From Microcaldota archaeon (GTDB taxonomy: Archaea > Micrarchaeota > Micrarchaeia > Micrarchaeales > CABMGC01), in contig JAGWHN010000028.1 of the NCBI GenBank assembly GCA_028866785.1, positions 1-11,182 of the forward strand: a stretch of 11,182 nucleotides of DNA, given 5' to 3'. The position numbers were made by a program, and so were the translations under genes. Each line of letters opens with the position of its first letter. The stretch's first letter is position 1. Of this stretch, positions 6,266 through 11,182 are shown piece after piece. The notes beneath the pieces were generated by a model. It did not search any database. It saw nothing but the letters and a program-made list of their open reading frames with translations, and had not been told where the DNA came from.

Positions 6266-7195
6266 CTATCTCCTATCTCTCAGCCTTTTAAGATCTGCAT
6301 CAACCATCTTCCTTGCGATTTCTTCAAATGTGGTTTTAGGCTTCCATCCCAGCTTTTCAAACGCCTTTGACGAGGGTTTTGGAAGTTTTACTTCCCTAGG
6401 GCCTTGATACTTTCCCTTAACATCTAGATACTTTTTATAATTTAATCCTATGTGTCTAAATGCCACTTCTGCAAATTCTCTCACCGAGTGGGCCCTGCCC
6501 GTGCCAAGTTCAAAATCATCTGCCTTGCTATGCTGCATCATTCTGTACATGCACTCCACGTACTCAGGTGCGTATCCCCAGTCCCTTTTTGCATAAATAT
6601 ATTTTAGGACCAGTTTTTTCTGAAGCCCCATCTTGATTCTTGCGGCTGAAATGCTTATTGCCCTTGTGACAAACTCTGGCCCCCGCAGCTCAGATTCGTG
6701 GTTGAAAAGTACCGCCTGGCAGGCAAAAATCCCGTAGTTCTCCCTGTACTGCTTGACTAGGTTGGAGACAAAGAGTTTGGATGCCGCGTAAGGGCTTATC
6801 GGATCGTACATCTGCACCGATGAAGCCTGGAAGAATTTTATTTTGCGTTTTGAATTCCTTATTATCTCAAGCAGATACGAAGGCATGAAGGCGTTTATCT
6901 GTATTGTTTCAAATGGCTGGGTGTAGATCACCCCCCTGTAATTTTGCGATGCCAGATTGTATATCTCGTCTGGGTGAATCCTATTTATCAGGCGATTTAA
7001 CTGTGCGTGGCTGTAGTTAGTTTGAACCAACTTCACTTTATCAGTAATTTTGAGCTCGTCTAGCCTCCACGTTTCTCCCTTCTTGTGTTTTCTTGCGGAG
7101 AGCGTTCCATAAACTTTGTATTTCTTTTTTAGCAGGAGCTGGGCTAGATATGCCCCGTCCTGGCCAGTTATCCCGGTGATTAGCGCGGTCTTTAT
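6266..7195 (-). CDS. GDP-mannose 4,6-dehydratase-like SDR with altered active site and apparent ATA start
   Basis: The first ordinary start, GTG 7036, would give 256 residues and cut off the cofactor-binding fold. The frame continues upstream without a stop and encodes I-K-T-A-L-I-T-G-I-T-G-Q-D-G-A-Y-L-A, the GMD N terminus. No ATG, GTG or TTG occurs in frame between the TGA at 7211-7213 and GTG 7036. The ATA at 7193-7195 stands where relatives have ATG, with GAGGAG (7207-7212) and GGGGAT (7199-7204) before it, giving about 309 residues against about 350 in GMD. GMD hallmarks FNHES, RDWGY and HSVREF are kept. The catalytic segment is changed: QASSVQMYDPISPYAASK has Gln128 where GMD has Glu, Tyr136 and Lys140 follow, and about 14 residues between are missing. 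It sits 8 bp after the GT4 gene. It may be an epimerase/reductase, a non-catalytic partner, or decaying. Confidence 0.8.
   Translation of the reverse strand: MKTALITGITGQDGAYLAQLLLKKKYKVYGTLSARKHKKGETWRLDELKITDKVKLVQTNYSHAQLNRLINRIHPDEIYNLASQNYRGVIYTQPFETIQINAFMPSYLLEIIRNSKRKIKFFQASSVQMYDPISPYAASKLFVSNLVKQYRENYGIFACQAVLFNHESELRGPEFVTRAISISAARIKMGLQKKLVLKYIYAKRDWGYAPEYVECMYRMMQHSKADDFELGTGRAHSVREFAEVAFRHIGLNYKKYLDVKGKYQGPREVKLPKPSSKAFEKLGWKPKTTFEEIARKMVDADLKRLRDRR
6270..6274 (-). promoter_or_regulatory. Ribosome binding site of the HEH-type C-methyltransferase
   Basis: AGGAG stands 5 nt before the ATG at 6264 and is embedded in the last codons of the GMD-like SDR, whose stop is one base from the ATG. 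It confirms the ATG as the start and indicates termination-reinitiation coupling. Confidence 0.55.
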
Positions 7196-7198
7196 TTT

Positions 7199-7212
7199 AT
7201 CCCCTACTCCTC
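7199..7212 (-). promoter_or_regulatory. Ribosome-binding-like sequence ahead of the ATA start of the GMD-like SDR
   Basis: The minus strand carries GAGGAG (7212-7207) and GGGGAT (7204-7199), spaced 11 and 3 nt from ATA 7195. Nothing comparable stands before GTG 7036, where the sequence is ATTACTGATAAA. This supports initiation at or near 7195 despite the lack of a standard start codon. Confidence 0.5.
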
Positions 7213-8274
7213 AAACACTTTGCGGTATACATTTACCGTCTGCTCCGCGGTATGCTTCCAGGTGAAGCGGCTGGCGTATAGCATTCCCTCCTTTCTTGCC
7301 TTCTCGCTGTATCCGTTGCTCCTAAGCCATGAAAGCTTCTCTGCAATTTCTGCCTCGTCCTTTGCGACTATGCAGTGCTTTCTGGTCTCAGGTGTCATTC
7401 TTGCGTCCTTTGCGACTATCACTGGTAGCCCCCTTGCCAGCGCCTCCAGAACCGGCAACCCATCGTAAACTCCAGGGTGGACGAAAACATCAAAGCTGTC
7501 AAAGATTTTTACCTTTTCGCTTTGTTTCTCGTTTCCCATAAACTGTATGCGCTTGTCACTTCCTATCTCCTTGTCTAGGAGCTCCGCCTCGATATTCTTG
7601 ATTCCCCACATCTCGAACTTCACATCTTTCTCCTTCATCATCCTAACTGCCCTTACTGCAAGGTGTATTCTCTTGCTGAAGTTGAATGAGCCAAGATACC
7701 CAATCTTGAAGTGCTTCGATGGGATCCTAGGAGATCGCTTCTGCATTATAAATTTGTCGTCGATTCCCAGGTTCACCACTGATATCTTTTCTTTGTCATA
7801 ATCTGGCGCGGCTTTTATCAGTTCCTCTCTGCTTTGCGGGAAAGAGGTTATTATTCGATCCGATTTTAGGGCCAGCCTGAGCCCCTGCGTCGCTGCAAGG
7901 TCCGCAAGCCCCGAATTTATCCCCACAAGCCTGCTTTTGAGTCCTCCGTCGTTTAGCGCCTTTGTCCTGTCTAAAAACATGAGGTCGTGGACTGTTGTGA
8001 CCAGCCTTGCGTTCTTTGGTTTGTCAAAAATCCTGTTGCAGTTTGGGTTGTGGAGCAGGTCGTATCCCTTGAAATCAGAGAAGAGAGACTGAAGATAAAA
8101 CGCTGAGTGGTTTGCCCAAGGCAGCCTTTTTGCCACCTTTTTGTACTCTACCTTGTCGACCTTCATGCCTGGCAGCTTGCCCATCTCTGAGTAGAGAGAG
8201 AACATGTATTTGACGATTCCGGAGGGAGAATTGTCTGCGAATTCCCCCTTCATTCCAAGCAGCAAAACCTTCAT
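7204..8274 (-). CDS. Group 1 (GT4) GT-B glycosyltransferase
   Basis: 356 residues with the same GT-B plan as the gene at 2061-3140. The N-terminal half starts MKVLLLGMKG with a G-I-V-K-Y acceptor-side loop (19-23), and LVTTVHDLMFLD lies at about 91-102. The C-terminal donor half starts at KIGYLGSFNFSKR (190-202), with the basic donor-phosphate loop. The donor motif is V-Y-D-G-L-P-V-L-E277-A-L-A-R-G. The second Glu of E-x7-E is kept, while the first position is Val269 with Asp271 close by. No membrane segment is seen. The start is supported by AGGTG (8280-8284), which overlaps the stop codon of the preceding C-methyltransferase and leaves a 5-nt spacer. Its stop region in turn carries the ribosome-binding-like sequence of the next SDR, so the genes look translationally coupled. 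Donor and acceptor are unknown. Confidence 0.88.
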   Translation of the reverse strand: MKVLLLGMKGEFADNSPSGIVKYMFSLYSEMGKLPGMKVDKVEYKKVAKRLPWANHSAFYLQSLFSDFKGYDLLHNPNCNRIFDKPKNARLVTTVHDLMFLDRTKALNDGGLKSRLVGINSGLADLAATQGLRLALKSDRIITSFPQSREELIKAAPDYDKEKISVVNLGIDDKFIMQKRSPRIPSKHFKIGYLGSFNFSKRIHLAVRAVRMMKEKDVKFEMWGIKNIEAELLDKEIGSDKRIQFMGNEKQSEKVKIFDSFDVFVHPGVYDGLPVLEALARGLPVIVAKDARMTPETRKHCIVAKDEAEIAEKLSWLRSNGYSEKARKEGMLYASRFTWKHTAEQTVNVYRKVFEE

Positions 8275-8279
8275 CTGTG

Positions 8280-8284
8280 CACCT
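8280..8284 (-). promoter_or_regulatory. Ribosome binding site of the GT4 gene, overlapping the previous stop codon
   Basis: The minus strand reads AGGTG just before CACAG and the ATG at 8274. It matches the archaeal GGAGGTGATC consensus over five bases with a 5-nt spacer, and two of its bases belong to the TAG of the C-methyltransferase. This fixes the start and points to coupled translation. Confidence 0.55.
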
Positions 8285-9497
8285 AAGATACTATCTTTAC
8301 CTCCGGCAGCGGAATTATGATTGGGACATTGTACTTCTCAATCTTGGGCAGTATCTCCTCCTTGAGCCTCCAGATCAGCAAAAGTATGTAGTCCGGCTTC
8401 TCCTTGTCGAGTATGTCCGAGCTGACTATCGGTATGTGGGTGAGAGGCGCATAGAGTCCCTGCTTTAGCGGGCTGTCGTCTATTATGTAGCTCACCTGCT
8501 CCTTTGTTATCTCACAAAAGTTAAGCAAGGTCGCGCTGGTTGATGAAGCCCCGTAGGCGACAATCTTCTTTTCCTTAAGTCCCTTTATTAGCTCGTTTAA
8601 TTCGTCCTTGAGCTTGTATGCGCTCTTTGCAAACTTCTCGTAGGTCTCAAACTCGCCTATCCCACCCTTCTTCTCATCCTCAAGTATCTTCTCAACCGAC
8701 GCCTCCTTTCCTTGCGCATTCTTTCTTGCGTATATCCTAAGCGAGCCGCCGTATACGTCGTTTAGTTCCGCACGGAATAGGTGGAACTGATGCCTCTCCA
8801 AAAGGTTCTTTATCGAGCTTAGAGTGAATAGGTAGAGCGTCTCGTTGTAGACTGTGTCATACGAGCTCTTTCTGAGCGTGTCCCTGAAGTACCTTCCCTC
8901 TATAACAAGAACTCCGCTCTCCTTTATGATTGACCCTATGTCCCCTATGAACTGGTTTAGATCAGGTATGTGCTGAAGCACCTGGGTGACTGTTACTGCA
9001 TCCGGCCTGCCCTGCTTTTGCAATATCTCCTTTGCGATCTGACTTGTGAAGAAGCTTGTTATCGTAGGTACCCCTCTCTTTCTTGCGATCTCAGAGATGT
9101 TTCGTGCAGGCTCTATACCAAGTATCTTGCACTTGTCCTTTAGTGGCTCAAGAAGAGTTCCATCATTTGATCCGAGGTCTAATACAAACGAATCCTTGTT
9201 CATTTTGAAATCCGTATACAGCGAGAGGCCAAGGTTAGCAAGGTTTTCCCTAAGCGACTTGCCGAACGGGACGTAGGCGTAGTTGCCGTAGTCCGCCTCA
9301 AGCAGCTCCGGAGGCGGCAAATCGATCTGCTGCACCAGCTTGCACTGCTCGCAGAACCCGATCTTCAGCTCGTGAGTCTTCTCCTCCCCGAAGTGGTCCT
9401 TCTTGAGAAACATGTTACCCATCGGCATCTTACCAAAGGACATGAACTCCTTCACTGTCTCCGCATTGCAAACTTTACAAAATTTCATCTTTGACAT
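8283..9497 (-). CDS. NDP-sugar C-methyltransferase homologue with divergent catalytic motif
   Basis: Same family and domain order as the gene at 5029-6264, but from a different branch. Counting from ATG 9497 (404 residues): zinc cysteines C7, C10, C49 and C52; SAM loop L-D107-L-G-S-N-D-G; a Q-H176-I-P-D segment; and a C-terminal Rossmann-like I-V-A-Y-G-A-S-S-T-S. Where most relatives have Y-H-E-H-F-S-Y-F-S-L, this protein has Y217-N-E-T220-L-Y-L-F-T-L, so both histidines are lost while Tyr and Glu remain. The fold and SAM site look intact, so it may methylate a different position or sugar, or have lost activity. The frame opens at ATG 9545, but the first CxxC suggests a start at 9503, 9497 or 9488. 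I chose 9497, which overlaps the upstream SDR by 23 bp. Which of the three starts is used is uncertain. Confidence 0.8.
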   Translation of the reverse strand: MSKMKFCKVCNAETVKEFMSFGKMPMGNMFLKKDHFGEEKTHELKIGFCEQCKLVQQIDLPPPELLEADYGNYAYVPFGKSLRENLANLGLSLYTDFKMNKDSFVLDLGSNDGTLLEPLKDKCKILGIEPARNISEIARKRGVPTITSFFTSQIAKEILQKQGRPDAVTVTQVLQHIPDLNQFIGDIGSIIKESGVLVIEGRYFRDTLRKSSYDTVYNETLYLFTLSSIKNLLERHQFHLFRAELNDVYGGSLRIYARKNAQGKEASVEKILEDEKKGGIGEFETYEKFAKSAYKLKDELNELIKGLKEKKIVAYGASSTSATLLNFCEITKEQVSYIIDDSPLKQGLYAPLTHIPIVSSDILDKEKPDYILLLIWRLKEEILPKIEKYNVPIIIPLPEVKIVS

Positions 9498-10536
9498 GGT
9501 CATACCATTTTTTCGTTTGTGTTCTTGGATCGTTGTAGAAGCCATTTGAGAGTGCTGGATTTGCGTCCATCTCCTCCTTGAAGGTGGTCATCGCCTTGTA
9601 GAGCTCCTTCACCCCGTCAGCCACCGTGTACTTTGTTGAATAACCAATGCTCTTTATCTTTGAGAAGTCTACTGCGTAACTCCTCATGTCCTTTTTGCCT
9701 ACGAATTCAAGCGGAATCTCCCTGCCTAGGGTCTTTGATACTATCTCGGCAAGCTGCAGCATTGTGTAATTTTGCTCATTTGAGCCCACGTTGTATATCT
9801 GGTTGTTCACAAGCTCAGGCTCGCTCTCAAGCACCTTGATGAAAGCGCCTGCTGTGTCCCTGACGTGTATAAATGGTCTCAGCTGTGTCCCGTCGCCGCC
9901 TATCATCATCTTGTTGTCCCTAAAGGCCGAGAGCGTCATCGAGTTGATTGCGAGCTCAAAGCGCATCTTCCTTGAGAGGCCGTAGACCGTCGCCTGCCTA
10001 AGCGATGTGGCGCAGAAGTCCTTTAGCCCGTAGTTGGTCGACTCCCTAAGCGCGCTTGTCGCAAAGTACTTGTCCGAGAGGACGGCAGTGTTCTGCTCGG
10101 CGAGCCTGCAGCACGCAGCGTACATGGTGAGCGGGTTTATTATCGACTCCTCATTCACAGTCTCCTTTTGCAGGCCGTAAACAGAGCAGCTTGATGCAAG
10201 GACGTAGCGGCTCACCTTCTCCTTCTTTGCAAGCAGCGCGACTCTTGACCTTGCGAGATTGTTTATCTCGAATCTTGCCAGGTCGTACTCGTCGCTAAAT
10301 GACTCAGCAGATAAGGATGCCAAATCGCACACGCCGTCGACTCCCACGAATGCGGGCTGCTCGACGTTTCTTATGTCTGATTTGATAACCGTCATCTTGC
10401 CCTCAAGATCCTTTATGAAATCGCTTCCGAAGAGGAACTTGTCAAGCGCCACGACGCTGTATCCCTTTTCAAGTAGCATCTCGCAGAGCGTGGATCCTAT
10501 GTATCCGCCCGCTCCTGTCACCAAAATTTTTGTCAT
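9475..10536 (-). CDS. Extended SDR (NAD-dependent sugar epimerase/dehydratase family) with internal duplication and YxxxC
   Basis: 353 residues. The cofactor loop is G8-A-G-G-Y-I-G14, and S115-S-C-S-V-Y-G is the usual active-site strand. The late segments G-T-Q-L-R-P-F-I-H-V-R-D, N-V-G-S-N-E-Q-N-Y and a terminal D-P-R-T-x-T-K-K-W-Y match a group of SDRs often found with sugar C-methyltransferases in glycan loci. Two features are unusual. Tyr139 is followed four residues later by Cys143 instead of the YxxxK lysine (TAC GCT GCG TGC TGC in the DNA). The segment 156-171 is repeated as 172-187, a duplicate of the conserved 'LR-x-A-T-x-Y-G' strand. A 4-epimerase or 4-reductase role would suit the locus, but the missing lysine makes activity doubtful. 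It starts 5 bp after the upstream GT2 stop and overlaps the next gene. Confidence 0.82.
   Translation of the reverse strand: MTKILVTGAGGYIGSTLCEMLLEKGYSVVALDKFLFGSDFIKDLEGKMTVIKSDIRNVEQPAFVGVDGVCDLASLSAESFSDEYDLARFEINNLARSRVALLAKKEKVSRYVLASSCSVYGLQKETVNEESIINPLTMYAACCRLAEQNTAVLSDKYFATSALRESTNYGLKDFCATSLRQATVYGLSRKMRFELAINSMTLSAFRDNKMMIGGDGTQLRPFIHVRDTAGAFIKVLESEPELVNNQIYNVGSNEQNYTMLQLAEIVSKTLGREIPLEFVGKKDMRSYAVDFSKIKSIGYSTKYTVADGVKELYKAMTTFKEEMDANPALSNGFYNDPRTQTKKWYDHVKDEIL
9976..10071 (-). repeat. Tandem duplication of 48 bp within the SDR gene
   Basis: On the coding strand, 10071-10024 encodes KYFATSALRESTNYGL and 10023-9976 encodes KDFCATSLRQATVYGL. By eye, 31 of 48 bases and 8 of 16 residues agree without gaps, including K, F, L-R, T and Y-G-L at matching places. 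Family members have one such segment between the active-site Tyr and the P-R-M-R-F-D-like stretch. The first copy sits at the normal distance from Tyr139 and the second adds 16 residues. Confidence 0.7.
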
Positions 10537-10541
10537 CTAAA

Positions 10542-11182
10542 TCATCTTATCTGGATAAATCGTCCCTTCTCCACAAATATCTTCATTATCCTTCCATATA
10601 TTGTTGCAGCCATAATTATTATTATATACTGTGTGAAGGCGAAGAACTCGGAAAGATTCACACGTGTGTAGGTGAGCAGTATCGCCTCTACGAATTCGCC
10701 CATCCTCGAACCCACCTCGAACCTGCTGGATTCGAGCCTCTCCTTCGCCTGGGCCCTAAACTGCTCGGTCCTTGTCCTTCTTGCAAATATCTTCTTCACC
10801 GTTAAATTGTCCTGAAGTGGCGAGTTTCTAATGTAGTAGAGCAGTGACTTGGAATATACAACGAAGTATCCCCTGTCTATCAGTATCTTGGTAACCTCGG
10901 TGTCTGTGCCGAAAGTCTTTGTGTATGGCCTTGTTGAAAGCGCGGAGCGCCTCACAATGTTTGTGCTAAATATCGGGTCAGTCACGCAGATGTACTTTCC
11001 AATCACTTTTGAGTGATGCCTTATTTTAACGTCGAAGTAAGCCCTGTCAAACACTTTCTGTCCGCTGTTGTAAAGTTCTGCGGTGGAGTCATCCTCATTT
11101 ATTATTCCTCCGACCCTTTTCTCCTTAAAAATCCTGACTACCTCATTTAAATCGCCGACAAAAAGGTTGTCTGCATCGTCAA
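10542..11182 (-). CDS. GT2-type glycosyltransferase, C-terminal part (5' end outside window)
   Basis: The frame remains open to the right edge, so the GTG at 11054 is internal and the true start lies beyond 11182. The first visible residues are D-D-A-D-N-L-F-V-G-D-L, fitting the D-x-D-containing metal/nucleotide site at the end of the first half of a family 2 glycosyltransferase. D-P-I-F-S-T-N-I-V-R-R and G-T-D-T-E-V-T-K follow, in the place of the acceptor-side strand and catalytic E/D-D region. The last about 60 residues contain a hydrophobic stretch around FFAFTQYIIIIMAA, probably one membrane-associated helix, then a basic tail. It therefore probably acts at the inner membrane face. It is the first visible gene of the minus-strand array, with its stop 5 bp from the next start. 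Sugar specificity is not visible. Confidence 0.8.
   Translation of the reverse strand, partial: DDADNLFVGDLNEVVRIFKEKRVGGIINEDDSTAELYNSGQKVFDRAYFDVKIRHHSKVIGKYICVTDPIFSTNIVRRSALSTRPYTKTFGTDTEVTKILIDRGYFVVYSKSLLYYIRNSPLQDNLTVKKIFARRTRTEQFRAQAKERLESSRFEVGSRMGEFVEAILLTYTRVNLSEFFAFTQYIIIIMAATIYGRIMKIFVEKGRFIQIR

Noticed and set aside
6266..7036. A complete 256-residue SDR starting at GTG 7036
   Set aside because: The upstream in-frame sequence encodes the canonical cofactor-binding N terminus with no frameshift or stop, so the gene extends to about 7195.
10530..10805. A plus-strand 91-residue frame opposite the right-hand GT2 gene
   Set aside because: It is an antisense shadow of a GT2 coding region with clear family features and lacks a promoter or ribosome binding site.
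1..11182. Mobile element, CRISPR array, tRNA or riboswitch
   Set aside because: No transposase or integrase frame, terminal inverted repeats, regularly spaced repeats or cloverleaf-like sequence was seen; nearly all bases are covered by glycan genes.

Overview
The window is most likely archaeal. Intergenic regions carry A/T-rich TATA-like boxes about 25 to 35 bases ahead of starts, with no bacterial -35/-10 pairs. Coding regions use many ATA, AGA and AGG codons. Several genes in tight arrays have GGAGGTGA-type ribosome binding sites, and others look leaderless. The lineage cannot be fixed from this sequence; a DPANN-type or other uncultivated archaeon is a guess. I see no tRNA, rRNA, CRISPR array, transposase or att site.

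All twelve genes belong to one surface-glycan locus: nucleotide-sugar synthesis plus glycosyltransfer. Left to right, plus strand: the 3' end of a GT2 glycosyltransferase (1-505), a perosamine-synthase-like PLP aminotransferase (529-1623) and a small cupin sugar epimerase/isomerase-like gene joined to it by an ATGA overlap (1620-2027). Next is a minus-strand GT4 glycosyltransferase (2061-3140). A 140-bp divergent promoter region follows, holding an inverted repeat. Then comes a plus-strand sugar-1-phosphate nucleotidyltransferase (3281-3994), whose 3' end overlaps by 11 bp a convergent minus-strand SDR, probably a 4,6-dehydratase (3984-4955). From 5029 to the right edge lies a tight minus-strand array, transcribed right to left: GT2 (partial), SDR epimerase, C-methyltransferase, GT4, a GDP-mannose-4,6-dehydratase-like SDR, and a second C-methyltransferase.

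Together the genes fit synthesis and polymerisation of one or more unusual 6-deoxy sugars. The nucleotidyltransferase makes an NDP-sugar and the SDR at 3984-4955 makes the 4-keto-6-deoxy intermediate. The aminotransferase adds a 4-amino group, the cupin and other SDRs epimerise or reduce, and two different C-methyltransferases add methyl branches. Four glycosyltransferases then assemble the glycan. This pathway is inferred from families; the actual sugars are not visible.

The oddest points are enzymes of the long minus-strand array that depart from family rules. The GMD-like SDR seems to start at an ATA codon, has lost its catalytic Glu and lacks about 14 residues of the active-site loop. The other SDR has Cys in place of the YxxxK lysine and a 16-residue tandem duplication of a conserved strand. 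One C-methyltransferase has YNET where the family has YHEH.
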